The notes below the pieces were generated by a model. It had not been told where the DNA came from. It was given only the letters and a program-made list of their open reading frames with translations, and did no database searches. A stretch of 64,000 bases of DNA from Oxytricha trifallax (Eukaryota > Ciliophora > Spirotrichea > Sporadotrichida > Oxytrichidae). The position numbers and the translations under genes were made by a program. Below are positions 1 to 12,099 of this stretch, one piece after another; positions within the stretch are counted from its first letter, which is position 1, and every line of letters begins with the position of its first letter. The DNA lies in assembly GCA_000711775.1 (NCBI GenBank), contig ARYC01002549.1, positions 1 to 64,000 of the forward strand. The letters run 5' to 3'.

Positions 1-182
1 GAGAGAAAGTCTCAAGTAAAACATGAATTGAGTAAGAGGCTATTCATAGATTTATAAAAGCCAAAGAGATGAACATAGATGCTGGAGCTGGCACTAAGAG
101 AAGAAAAATAGGCCCAAGCAAGCCTTAAGAGGAAGAAAAGAAAGATAAGACAAATCCCTTTACAGGCAAATTTAATATGTGA
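1..182 (+). pseudogene. TBE 22 kDa protein, C-terminal end
   Basis: Plus-strand end of the small TBE gene, entering from outside the window and stopping at TGA 180-182. It aligns with 44886-45071 of the full copy: a charged C-terminus with a GAGTKRRK basic motif, a run of Glu/Lys and a TGKFNM end. One base is missing near position 64 compared with the other copy, which shifts the frame, so this copy is broken. Its stop lies 6 bp from the convergent transposase stop, exactly as in the other copy. The function of the 22 kDa protein is not known to me. Confidence 0.8.
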
Positions 183-188
183 ACTTAT

Positions 189-1236
189 TCATTCATTTAA
201 ATCTAAAACTTATTTATATATACAAAATCTCCCTTCTCTTGCCCATACTTTAGCTTTATCATCGTTGACTCTCTTAGCAGCACTCTTAATAAAATCGACT
301 GTATCTATCTTTAAATCATGCATCAGGTGGTAGAGCAGCAATTTCTTATAATGACCTTTCAATAACCCCCAATACAATTCAATTCCATTGAACTAAGGCC
401 TATAAGGAACATTAAATACAGGTGTTATATTAAGCCTTTCATATTCCTTCCTTGAGTCTTTAGTTTTATGAACTGACAAGTTATCAACGAATAGAATAAT
501 TTCTTAGTCAGCGTACTTATCTCTGAGTTATTGCAAGAATTTAATATAATATTCAGTCTTTATAGAACGAGGGTGAATAACATAAGTCTCGAGGCCACTA
601 TCTTCAGTTATTCCACCAAGTATTGCATGAGTTTAAACCTTAACCTTTTAATCATATACTTCAATGTTGCTGTACCTCTTATACCAAGACCTTGATATGA
701 AGGTATTAAATGTGAATACTGCCTCATCAGCGTGTATGAACTTTATATTATGCTCTTAAGCACTTTGCATTTAATCGAATATATAATTTAAATTATCCTT
801 ATAAAATGGACATTAAAGTCAATCACTCTCTTAATGCGATTGACTGTCTTGTAAGATATTCCATTCTTTTTATATATGTTCGCTATAGATTAAGCAGATA
901 TGTGAGACTCAGGAAATTGGCGATGAAACATCACAGCTCTCTTGGCTGAGAGAAATGAGCCCAGTATTTAAGAGTCTTATCATTAATAAGATATTCAATA
1001 TGATGTTGCTAAAATTATAAGGGTCTCTTAGGCTTAGAATTAAGATGATATCTCTTTAAATTCAATGCTATAAGACAGCGAGACTTCGCAGTTGCTGGAG
1101 ATTTATGGAGTAGCCTTGCTATAGACGTATAATTCAGAACAGGCTTGAGTCATTCACTATATTCATCGCATCCATATCGCAACTTAAGCAATAAATCTAT
1201 ATACTCACTGTCATAAACTGACCCCAAACCTCGCAT
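189..1236 (-). pseudogene. TBE 42 kDa DDE transposase, decayed copy
   Basis: IS630/Tc1-type transposase that cuts and joins transposon ends; in Oxytricha TBE transposases are known to act in genome rearrangement. Read on the minus strand with TAA/TAG as Gln, start ATG 1234-1236, stop TGA 189-191, about 349 codons, as expected for a 42 kDa protein. Catalytic blocks are visible: HADEAVFTFNTF (first Asp), FVDNLSVHKTKD (second Asp) and QFNGIELYWGLLKGHYKK (Glu). Compared with the 45-46 kb copy there is an in-frame TGA at 1150-1152 (codon 29) and single-base losses near 810 and 940, while the C-terminal catalytic half is uninterrupted. The two copies are broken at different sites, so between them the ancestral sequence can be read. 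Confidence 0.9.
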
Positions 1237-1260
1237 ATACTCACTTAAATTACTAATATT

Positions 1261-1374
1261 TAAACATTAAACCCCTACATAAACCCTATTAAAACCCTAA
1301 TAAAGTATGCCTTAATAGTCTACTTTTATCAATCAAAAACTCAATCAAACTACTGAAAGGGTTTTGGGGTTTTG
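1261..1374. repeat. TBE terminal inverted repeat (right end)
   Basis: About 114 bp matching the reverse complement of the left end of the full TBE at 42115. It contains two AACCCTA-like telomere-resembling words and ends in the GGGGTTTTGGGGTTTTG telomere-like tip. A few differences from the other copy show independent drift. Confidence 0.9.
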
Positions 1375-2144
1375 ATTATTCTATACTCTTTTTAAAAATC
1401 AGCTCAAGAAACTGAGAATTGAATATTATGAATATGAGTGTTTAGAATAAGTAATTAATAAAATTAAATAATTAATTAAATATAAATATTTAGTGATTGT
1501 AGTGATAATGGCATTTACTTCCTTTTTTTTGAATCTTATTGATTAATGTTGGTTATATATGAATTAAAAATTGAGGTTGAAATTTGCTTTCAAATAAATT
1601 TTAAATTAAGGCCAATTACTGATTTATTATTTGGCAATATAATAAAACTATTAATATAAGTATTATAATATTATACTATTACTTTATCAGAATATACCTA
1701 CATTTTTATAATCTAGATTTAATATAATTTATATTACTTTAAATCAATTAGTATTTAATATCTGCAAAAAATTATTAAATTAATCATAATTCACGCTTAG
1801 AATATCTAAAGGCTAATAATAAAATATAAATAAATAATAAATGATATAACTATTGGTAACAATTTTATTTAATTTTAATCAATAAAAAGTAGCATTATAA
1901 ACTATAACTCAAGCTAAAAGCAGTCTTTTGAACACAAAACTTAAAAGATTATTCCAAGAAATGTTAATGATTTGAAGAGTCTCATTTAATATTTTTTAGG
2001 TTTTTAACATTAGGTAATTAAATTAATAATATATCTAAATGATATAAAACTTCAAATTTATTGTTTATGTGTCTATTATAAATCAATATAAAATCCTTTT
2101 CATCAGTAATACACTGAGAAAAAATTCTTTAGTTTAGAAAATGA

Positions 2145-2426
2145 AATATAGGAGCAAGTTATACAAAGAAAATTAAAGACCCCTCAACTAATAAATTTTT
2201 TGGCGATGATCCTTGGTGTCCAGATTTCGAGTAGGTTCCATCCAGCTAGGTCTGGTAAGACTAGAGCATAATAAATGAAGTGCTAGAAGGGTCACCCAAA
2301 AACTCTAAGGAATTTTGTAGGCTGATTCAGACATTTAAGCTTACTACGCTTTTAAATATAAATGTTAATTTCTTAAGTCTTTCATAATTTAGAGATTAAG
2401 TAAAATTACTTATATGCTTCAAGTGA
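2145..2426 (+). pseudogene. Coding-like patch, unrecognised
   Basis: Open frame from after TGA 2142-2144 to TGA 2424-2426. With TAA/TAG as Gln it reads like real protein: an acidic, aromatic stretch GDDPWCPDFEQVP followed by a charged helix-like segment. Local composition is richer in G+C than its surroundings. I do not recognise the family. It may be one segment of a gene whose other pieces follow at 2745-4260 on the same strand. No start is assigned. Confidence 0.35.
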
Positions 2427-2744
2427 ATTATTAAATAATCATAAATTGGAAAATAAAGTTTACTTAGGATAAGGATTATTTTAATATGCATGCCATATAT
2501 ACATTTTATAGTTAATTATTAAATATATATCAATATAGTTTAAACAGTAGTTTATTCATTATTATGAGCTAAATCTAAAGTAAAAGATTTTGACTTTGGT
2601 TGTCAATTTAATTGATCTTAAAAATAATATTTATATAAAATTTGAATTGATGATTACTAATATCAATCTATTCATATTTTTGAATATTTACGAATTGAAT
2701 AAGAATGAAAGATGATAGAATAGATCCATTAACCTCTTTTTATT

Positions 2745-4260
2745 ATGAAAGAATTTGGAGGTATTGTTTTCGATGAAAATTATCAAATAATTGAATAAGA
2801 CAAGAAACAGGATTGCCACTACAGCTTAACCATATCATCAGTGATTCTTTAAAGTGATAACTAAGGTTTCGTTACTTAAATTAATCCAAATTATTTTCAG
2901 AAATTTACAATTAGGATCCAGTGATCATAGCTATATCTATAAATGAATTCTTGATTTTTAAGAGTAGGATTATCAGTGATGTTGGCTTATGTGGCACATA
3001 TATGCCGAACCTATCAGTTTTAATTGTAGGTTGTGGAAGTGAAAATAAAAGAGATTTTTGAATTGTTTGAGCATTTTTTTAGATAGATTAGAGAGAAATA
3101 TAAAATAATTAGTTCTAGATTATTTTAAAATTTAAGATTACCGCTTATTATATTTAACACCTTTTATGAATGACGCTGTCTTTTAAATAATAAATTTAAT
3201 TATTTTTATTTATATTAGAGTTTGAATATCTTAGCCAGAATAATCAAATATCGATTTATCTTTGTGGTTTCTTCCACTCCAACTAATCTTATTAGAATTC
3301 TAAATCCCTCAATAGAAACCATAAGATCTCTCTTGAGAGACTACGTTGGCATCTCGATGATGATAGATGTTTAGATTGATCTTTTTACTCGATATATCTA
3401 GTCAAGATTATAGATATGCCTTTAATAAAGCAATAGTGTATTTCAGCTGAGGAGCAGGGCTTATTGTTAAACTGCTGATGAAGGAGTAAATAGTATGATT
3501 TATAGAGTTGCTACTGTTCTTGGATAATCTAAATAAATTTTTCTGATGCTGATCTTAAACCTGATTTTGGTTCTAAGCCAATTAAAGCAAGATAAAACTT
3601 TGAGCTTTTTGTGATACAATTTTCATGTATATATTAATAGAAAATTAATTAGATAATTTATACTACAATTGGAGTATATTCTAAGTGATTATTTTGATTA
3701 AACTGGTTATTAGGGATATAAAAAACAGATCAAATCTTATTACAACCAAGTCAAGGGTATCTTTGTTCTAAAAATGTGTAATTAAAACACAATTTTTGTA
3801 ACCTTTTTATTTAGTATTCTTACAAATTATAATTATATAATAATCATAATATTAATAATATTAAACTCTCTTTGTTAATTCAGCATAAGTTCTTAAGATC
3901 CATGCCTTTGATTATAGCAAAATTTAATATAATTTTTTTGGCTTAGTTAATTGAAAAGGTTCCGCCTAAATTTCTTAGCATTTATGTGTTGACTTGGTTG
4001 TTCAGTTGAAGGCTTAGCTAATATCTACTGGCCTGATTACTTCTAAACTCATTTTACAGGAATCAAGAAAGATTTAAAGTCTCTGGCTTTCACTAACAGT
4101 GATTTCTTTTAAGATTCTAAATAAATTGGAACAAAAAACATTTATTTTGCAATAAAAATGCAAAACATATATGCTATTACCAATCAAGAAGCATCTTCCC
4201 CTAATAAAACATACCAGAGGCAATATTTGCTCTTCGTCGTACTTTAAATTTATTGATTTA
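2745..4260 (+). pseudogene. Broken coding-like region, unrecognised
   Basis: A run of plus-strand coding-like blocks in shifting frames. ATG 2745 gives 59 codons to TGA 2922-2924. It is followed by a block with GLCGTYMPNLSVLIVGCG (about 2930-3060), one with NHKISLERLRWHLDDD (about 3214-3390), one with ADEGVNSMIYRVATVLGQ (about 3465-3520) and one with KDLKSLAFTNSDFF (about 4070-4120). AT-rich spacers separate them, which could be internal eliminated sequences, introns or decay. All lie on the same strand as the neighbours at 2145 and 4412, so one large gene in pieces is possible. No family recognised. Confidence 0.3.
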
Positions 4261-4411
4261 GATATTTGAGAAGATTAAAAATTAACAATAATAAATAATT
4301 AATTTTTCAGTCATACTATTGTCTGATTGCAAGCAAAGACCTAACTATGTTATAAAGATATATAATTTACTTATTTATTATTTTATAAGAAATTAATTAC
4401 AGCATATCAGA

Positions 4412-5206
4412 ATGGATAATTTAATTAGCTATGATAACTATAATGGGCAAATCGGAAGCATTGAGGTAATAAGCTTTATTTGGTAAGATTAATTTATTGG
4501 TAAGTTTTAGCAACAGAACATTAATTAGTTATACAAAATAATTAAATTAACCTTCCAGTAAGGATACTAAAATTAATCATACAGAAGTTTAAGAAGTTAT
4601 TTCTCAAGAAATTAAAGGATTTTAACAAATTATTTAATTTTTCTAAGTTTTCAAAGTATGCTTAATATTGCAAAACATTTCATTTTTGAGATTGCATTAA
4701 AAAATAATTGCTTATTTTTAATTTTTTATAGTTAAAATTATCTCTTAATAATCTTGTATTTTCTAATTTTAAATTTGACTTGCATTGATCCTAGAGTATA
4801 ACGAGCAAAATAAAAATGCCATTTTTTTATTATTGTAAACGTAAAATCTGGACTATATTTTTCACTTTTATTTTCAATATATACTACTTCAATTAGCAAA
4901 CTCTTGAAGAACTTGGATATTCCATATATAGTAACTACAACTCTAAGAGGCTACTGGTTTCTATCTTGCAGTTTTCACTATCAGAACTGCTTAGACACTG
5001 ACTAAATCTCATTTATTTACAAAATTCTAATGAATAGTGCTTACAGGCTCTCCAATACAATAAATAACATCTTAAGGAAATTGGGAAAATAGACAGACAA
5101 TGCAGTAATTTTAAAGAATAATGAAGTCAACAACGATTCAATTATTTAGCCACTGAATTCTAGAAGTGATTTAGAAAGATTAAATGACAGAAATGTTAGG
5201 AAATGA
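4412..5206 (+). CDS. Putative polytopic membrane protein
   Basis: Frame from ATG 4412 to TGA 5204-5206, 264 codons, with no TGA inside and TAA/TAG read as Gln. The middle (about residues 75-175) is strongly hydrophobic with several possible membrane spans. It is preceded by a basic stretch (RSLRSYFSRNQR) and followed by a polar, charged tail (LNSRSDLERLNDRNVRK) that looks cytoplasmic. A good in-frame intron candidate lies at 4466-4510 (GTAATA...TTTTAG, 45 bp). The pattern is loosely like multi-span receptors, but no diagnostic motif is seen. A frame of this length can occur by chance under this code; the ordered tail is the main argument for a real gene. Confidence 0.4.
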
Positions 5207-5259
5207 TAAAAAACAATTTGTAATTTAGTTTTTTATTTTTTTTATGTAACTTTAGTTAT

Positions 5260-5904
5260 ATGATTCGAGTTACAGAATTAATGCAGTAAAATAAATAAAT
5301 CAATTAATTTAATTACTAAATCCAATTTTATTCAAAATCTATTCTGCAGAGTTATTTCCTCCTTTATTTTGATATTTATTAAAAATAACTAAGAATCTAT
5401 GTTTTTCCAAATCATTTTTACCCATTACGAAGACTTTAAGATTTTCAAGAATGTCTTAATTCATATTCGCTGAAATTGGAATCCTCAATAATCTAATTTC
5501 TTCCTTCTAATTTTTTCAGCATTTTACTCTCATTAGCAATTAAAAAATGTTACATCAAACCCTTGATATCAGCAGAAGTATAATTTTAAGAAAACTATCT
5601 AATTTTATGGGTCTATAAGATTTAAATTGAGGTTTCTAAAGAAGACATTGAGGATTTTATTACCCTTCATTCAAATGGAATTCACAAAACAAAGATTAAT
5701 CCACTCTATCAGGTCTAAAAAGGAAAAATCTACTAAATCTGGTCTCAGGGTAGCAGTTACTACGAACACCCTATTACGACATTCAATGCCATCATGATAG
5801 CACAAAAAATAATTAATTATTCGATATATGTGACTAAAATAATAAAAATTAAGGCCTTAAGACTAGAAAATCAAACTCATCAAATAAGAGGATTGGGGAC
5901 TTGA
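5260..5904 (+). CDS. Hypothetical protein
   Basis: Open frame from ATG 5260 (or ATG 5281) to TGA 5902-5904, 214 codons, beginning 53 bp after the stop of the previous frame on the same strand. The second half is the convincing part: a charged segment VSKEDIEDFITLHSNG then YQIWSQGSSYYEHPITTFNA. The first half is hydrophobic and low in information, so the true start may lie further in. Family unknown; chance cannot be excluded. Confidence 0.35.
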
Positions 5905-8217
5905 TTGTTTAAGCTCTTTCAAAAAGTTTCCGTATATTTTACTCACTAGCTCCGATGTTTTTGTTTTGTAGCTCTATTATTTTCACCTTAATGAAATTAA
6001 AAGTAAATTAATTTTCATTCTCACTAGAAATCAAAATTTATTGTTTAAATAAATTAAATTAGTCGCATTTTTATATTCTTAATTTGAAACAATTTGTATT
6101 TACTCATTTTAAGACTTTCCACATCCTTGTGATTCATAAAAGAGACATTGAGTAACTCTTTGAATTTTGAATAAGAGTGAAAATTTCTGAGTAATCCCAA
6201 TTATTTTTTCAACTTATTCTTTCACCTATTTAAGTCCATCAATTTCAAGATTCCAATCTATAATAGAATTGAACAAAACTTCAACAAAAATATGCATGGA
6301 AATTAAACTATATAATTGAGGAAATTAATTGCATTATACTAAGAAATGCTTTCTTTATATCTTTACATAATTAATTACTAAATCATTTCGCCATCTTATT
6401 ATTTTTCTACCTCCTAGATAATATCATGAAAAAATTAAGATAATATCATGAAATAAAAGATAATGTCCTTTGCCACGAAGTACTCTATCATCTATGCCTA
6501 TTTTTATAAAATTATCACTTTACCTTCATATTGAGTGGAGCTAATAAATCATTAATCGAAACATATGTTTACTCTTTTTTATGGGGATAGCATTCCAAGA
6601 GATTACTAAAGCTTAGTGTTTAAATTCAAAATAAAAAAATATAGATTAATTATTTTAATCTTTATAGTGTCTAATTATTCCTTAAAAAAACCTAGACTTT
6701 ATCTTATTCACTCACGTAAATAATCAAGAATTTAGTTTCATAAATATTATAATTGGCAAGTATAAATTAATGCTATAGGTTTTTTTAATATATAAATATC
6801 TTGTCAACGTTCTATGATTTCAATTACTCAATAAGAATTGATCACTCATCAAGACTGATTATGCTGCATAATGTATTTATGTTATCTAATATCATCAAAA
6901 TTGACTTCATTATTTGGCATTCTTGATATTTTTATATCAGATATTCAAATAACTTTTTACTTTTGTAACGAAATAAGAACATATTTAAATTTTTATAATC
7001 TTATAAAGTGTCCTATTGATTGAAATTAAATAAGTTAAGCATTTTCAATTAGATTTGAGATCATATTGCAATAGATTTATTAAAATATCCTAATTTTATA
7101 AATAGTAATTTACTATTATCTAATTTTACGTTGCTTAGAATTTTATTATGAATAATAAAAAAAATATCTTTATATACAACTATATAAATTTGACAAAGAT
7201 TTTACCAACTTATTGAGGATCAATAGGAAACAACTGCTCTTTTAGTGATTGACTAAAATATCTTTAATTTTATTGACTAGGTTATCACCATAAATCTTTT
7301 AAACTACTATTTTATCTCATTTTTATGCAAAGCTGTTTGTTTTGTTATTTCTGTACCAACTTTATTAGAACTTTATTTTAATCAAAAACTATTCAGATTC
7401 TTTTAAAATATTTAAAATGACATAAAATGATATTTAATACGTAAATATTCAATCAAAATGCTATAAACTAAAATGAAAAATTTATATGTTTTGATTTGAT
7501 AAATTCTTCAGCTTGTATCGATCTAAAACTTGATAGAAATAAATATATCTTCTTAATTTTATCCACTATTCATTTTGGCTTCAAAAGTCTAGAATAACAA
7601 TTTATATCAATTATATTTACTATATTAACTATTCTGTAATATCCTATTTCGTCAAATTCACGATGGCCCCTTCATTTACTATATTTTAGGACTGATTTCT
7701 GGTTTTCTCAGATTAGTAGTTGTAGAAGCAAGATCATGAACTAATCTGAGAGTGACATCTTTTTGGGATTCGTGAAGATTGATGCAATTCAAAAGAAATT
7801 TCTATACTTTTATATATAATTAATGTATGCTTTATGGAGACTATTCAAATAGATATGAAATTTAAACTGAAAATTAAAGTTAATAAACTACCTTAAAAAT
7901 ATAGAATTATTATTTAGAGATATTATTGCCTATAAGCCTTTGTTTTTTAGCTTTTACAATTCTATTTGAAATAAAAGCATATAGTCCAGAAGTAATCTTC
8001 AAAAAATTACTATGCTCTCAAATTAGCTTGAGTTATTTGTTAAACTCTAATAATGCTATCTAAATAAAAAACAAAATACTCCATTTTCTTAATAGATTGG
8101 TATATAAAATAATATATTAATATTTTATCTAAACTAATTAAAAAGACACAATTATAGAGTAATATTTTTGCTAAATAAAATTGAATTGGGTAAATTAGAT
8201 TGATAAAGTTTAATTAT
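5905..8217. other. AT-rich stretch without supportable genes
   Basis: Very AT-rich DNA. I see a short imperfect tandem repeat of a GATAATATCATGAAA-like unit at about 6418-6455, and a moderately G+C-richer minus/plus ambiguous patch at 7650-7790, but nothing I can call as a gene or known element. Confidence 0.5.
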
Positions 8218-8634
8218 ATTATAGGAATACATTTGATTTGTGAAATAATTATAAATTAAATTAATTAAAATTAAATTAGTGGCAGTTAATTTTCTGAAAC
8301 CTAGACAATATGGCACTCGTTCGATAGAGAATTCAAAATTAGCTGGACTTTACTATTGGCGGTACCCCTCTATCGCATCCGTGAAGCGAGATAACTCGAC
8401 TTAAATTTTGGGTGATTTGTTTAATTGATTTTTATGCTATAATTAAAGTCGAGTTATCTCGCTTCAGGGATGCGATAGAGGGGTACCGCCAATAGTAAAG
8501 TCCAGCTAATTTTGAATTCTCTATCGAACGAGTACCATATTGTCTAGGTTTCCAGAAAGTTAACTGCCACAAATTTAATTATTAATTTAATTAATTTTAA
8601 CTTAATTTCCCAAATTCAAATGTACTCCTACAAT
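8218..8634. repeat. Family A foldback element, copy 1
   Basis: A 417-bp palindromic element. Outer ends are inverted copies of ATTGTAGGAATACATTTGA. Inside, two near-identical arms (8279-8402 and 8445-8572, about 125 bp) are reverse complements and would fold into a long hairpin with a 42-base loop. The arms include GGCGGTACCCCTCTATCGCA and are much richer in G+C than the flanks. No open frame of interest. Non-autonomous (MITE-like) because it has no transposase; the element that moves it is unknown. A closely matching copy is at 24043. Confidence 0.85.
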
Positions 8635-9104
8635 AATAGCTAGAATATATAATAGCTACAAATTAAAGTGATTGACACATCAAATTTATTTAGCAAATTT
8701 AGGCAGTTATTTTTATTTTTTTTATTTTATTTTTTAATTCAAATTAGATTAATCATGTTTAAAAAATGACAGACGTTTCATCAGGATGTTTGAATTCGAT
8801 ACATAAGTTTTTCTCCTCATTCTCGATCATAAAATCTTACAACTGGTATCAATACGAAAAATACTACAACTGCTAATACTATATAAACAGCAATAAGAAC
8901 AATAACAGCAATAACTAAAACCCCAGACATACAAACCACTTTCTCACTTGACCAGAATAAAACTAACTGCCAAAAAAATGCTGAAATTTTTAGTCAGATA
9001 TTGTAATTTGAATTCCAGGAAAACCAACTCTGAAAATAATTATTTAATTACAAATTTTCTCAGTAATAATTAATCATAAATTCACATATTTAATGACACT
9101 AAAG

Positions 9105-9615
9105 TAAATGACATTGAGGTATGGTTTGAATTTCTCTCTGCTTGGTCTGAGTTTGTCAATAAATTATTTGCTATCCGAATGTGACTAAGCATCTCCCTTA
9201 CTATCTTAAAAGTATCTCTTTTAGAGATAACTTGCTAAGCTGTACCTTGGTAAATAGATATACTCTTCTCGTTTATGTTATCTCATCTTCATTCTCATAA
9301 TGCTATTTTCTACATAATGCGTCTTGATCTAACTTTCTCATCCATTCAAACGATAACTCCCCCGTTGTTATCACTACTGATTTGTTCCTAAATGTCATTG
9401 CTCTTTCCCTCTATAAATATTATGATTCTTGCCAGATTTTGATTTTTCTGAAATTTTGTATGTTATTCATTTCTTATATCATTGATATCTGTGGAGAGAC
9501 ATCAATCTAGGCCGCTTTGACAAAGTAATTCGAACTTTATTTTCAAGGATATTGAAAATTAAGATTCTTTAAACATTTCGGTAATTGTTGACTTTCCCAT
9601 TTGAGGACGTCTCAT
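9105..9615 (-). pseudogene. Coding-like patch with a possible P-loop
   Basis: Minus-strand patch of raised G+C. From ATG 9613-9615 it reads RRPQMGKSTITEMF, resembling a nucleotide-binding P-loop (GKST). Further downstream in other frames it has GELSFEWMRKLDQDALC and LSKLSLKEILL. At least three frame changes or TGA codons interrupt it. A decayed ATPase/GTPase-like gene is possible, but the P-loop lacks a clear first Gly, so this is weak. Confidence 0.28.
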
Positions 9616-10449
9616 TACTTACCACTAATTATTAATTGATTAATATGTCAATTTATGATTAATAAATTTAAAGCAATTATCTGTCAAGCTCCCCGTCTGC
9701 TTAGTGAATTTAATTAATTATGAACTTTTGATATTAGAAAATTATTACATTTATACTGCGAGTATATTAAACAGATAAACATAACTGATACTTTCTAATA
9801 TATAAGACAAAAAGTAAGATGATCTAGATAGAGATGGCAGTGATATGGACTATTAAAATAGGAAACAATCTTTGAGAATATAAGATAAATTTCTCTTGAA
9901 TCTCATAAACATAATTATTTATATTAATATATTTTGATTTTAGGGTTTGAAAAAATAGAACCCTTAATTAATATTAATTGATATTTAATTATTTATTTAT
10001 TGTGATTTTAATAAAATTGAAAACTAGATATAAATAAATTATCTGAAATTGTATAATTTGAAGTTTTAAATAAATAATTATGGCCTAAGACACAATTTGT
10101 AAACAGGACACCAACAATTGAAATAAGTTAATAATTAACTATTTTATTTTGATGTAGTGCGCTTCATCACTAATATGATCTTTTTGATAAATATTACAAT
10201 TTTAGCTAATAGTATAGTGTCATAAAATGTTTTCTTATATTTTATGGATAAGTAAATGAATCTGGGTGTGTAGTGTGTGTATATCTGTAAAGCAATAATT
10301 CTTTGGTAAAATGTGAATAGTTTCAACAAATATGAAATAAATCATAAATTAAATTTATATAATAAAGCAGTGTGTGATACATATTATATTGTTTTAACCT
10401 CCAGCTCAGTTTAGAAATAATATTCAAATAAAACAAATAAATTAATGTT

Positions 10450-11475
10450 AATCTGCGGCTCCTTCTTCTCTTATCGGTATTGTTAGAGGTCTGGTTATTG
10501 AAGATGTTGGAGAAGATAGTGTAATTACTTTTGATAATTATGATTTTTTTTTAATAAAAGTGAATTGTATTAAATAATATATAAGTAATTATCAAAAAAT
10601 AAAAATGTTCAGACATGGAAGAAATGCATAAATAGCTATTGCATTTATAACTGCCTTTAAATAATTTTATCAATAGTAGATAATTCGATAATTCTCAGTC
10701 TCTTTTTCCTTCTTAAATCAAGAAAATACCAAGCCGAAAGCAGTTGGTGCTTTATGCATAAATACAGCCACGAATATCAACAAATCTGATTAAAAGCTGC
10801 CTGACTCTTGGTGTTAATTAGAAATGTTATATTTAAGTTAAACAATAAAGTGAAACTCCGTCCAACAGCTACTCCATCTGCAAATAAATGGACAATTAAA
10901 CTCATTATTCACACTATTTTATTGTTTCCTTTCAAATATTTACTATGAACTTTATCTCCATTTTGCACGTAAATATAATAAGTATTTTTTGCTTTCATGT
11001 AACTTTCCAAGTTTGGATTGTATAAAGAAATTAATTAATTACTTTTTAAATTGTTACCATATCATTATTTTTGCAAGTTTGACAGTATTTTCCACTATGT
11101 CTTTATTTCTGGATTGAGCATTGATTGCTCTATATAAGCAAGTAATGGCTTTCTAAAATCGCTATATAATAATAAAAATATTTTGAAAAGCTATAAGTTT
11201 TTAATTTATAGTCAGATGAGAAGAAGTTCTGTATTTAACTGAACTTATTCTATTTAAGTCTTCATTATCATCAATTGCATTCTATCTATAAGATGATTTG
11301 TATCCATGCTCTATAATTTATTTATGTGGCTCATTATGATGTATCTTTTCATGCAAATGATACTACTAAGGATTGTGAACATTATGAAAATGTTCAAGAT
11401 CATAATTCTTCTAATGTTCTTTGTTTAACTTCTTCACTTGAATAATCAGAAACCCATAATCTAACATCAGCATGA
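10450..11475 (+). pseudogene. Scattered short coding-like patches
   Basis: Three short plus-strand patches stand out from AT-rich surroundings: about 10455-10560 (IGIVRGLVIEDVGEDSVITF), about 10725-10790 (ESSWCFMHKYSHEY) and about 11310-11475 (VSFHANDTTKDCEHYENV). They have balanced amino-acid use and few low-complexity runs. They could be macronuclear-destined segments split by eliminated DNA, or gene debris. No family recognised. Confidence 0.3.
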
Positions 11476-12099
11476 TTGTAAACTCGACAACTAATGATTA
11501 TCTCATTTTTGAAATGACATTGTAGTCTATTATTTAATCATCAACCACACTATAGGCATGCAGATTTAGAATATACTGATAAAATTATGATACCTTTTAT
11601 TAATTGAAATTTATAGTTATTTTGTTGAGGAGTAGCTCAATATTTTTTGCGCAATAATATAGATAATTGGAATATTTGCATAGAAGGAAAGAGCACAAAC
11701 ATGAATTCAAGTAATAATACTTAAATTATATATAAAAATATATTATTGTTCTAGATTTTAAATAAAATATATAGGTAATCTTAAAAATGTAAAACCCAAT
11801 AAAATTGCAATGATCAAAGTACCAACGAGAAGTGAATACAAAGATGGCAATTAAATTCATAATTTATTAATTGTTGACTTTTAAATTCAAAAATTCCATT
11901 AATTAATTCAGAATCTCATTATTTGATGTTTTTATGATTTGATTTGTGAGGAATAGTTTAGGTCTTATTGGAAATAGTAGGGAAATCAAGACTTTTCATA
12001 ATGATAATAAAAATTTGCGAATTGTAAAGTCGATTATAATGATTAATATTAGGGTTACTGCCTAAGCTTAGGGATGGTACGAGTATTAACATATTCTAA

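Larger units (their letters stand above)
1..1374 (-). mobile_element. TBE: TBE transposon, right-hand part (left end outside the window)
   Basis: This matches the right third of the complete TBE at 42115-46263 in the same gene order: end of the 22 kDa gene on the plus strand, then the transposase on the minus strand, then a terminal repeat ending in a G4T4G4T4-type telomere-like sequence at about 1358-1374. The flanking ATT at 1375-1377 fits the ANT target known for TBEs, but the partner copy of the duplication lies outside the window. The transposase here carries different lesions from the 42-46 kb copy, so neither is a recent duplicate of the other. Confidence 0.93.

Noticed and set aside
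1355-1374. C4A4/G4T4 telomere repeats as a true chromosome end
   Set aside because: The same tips occur inverted at both ends of the 42-46 kb transposon with a 3-bp target duplication; they are TBE termini, not telomeres.
2200-2320. tRNA gene (B-box-like GGTTCCATCC)
   Set aside because: No A box or cloverleaf could be drawn; the patch reads better as coding sequence. I found no convincing tRNA or rRNA anywhere.
10144-10329. 61-codon minus-strand frame
   Set aside because: Low-complexity, AT-driven composition and no neighbouring coding signal.
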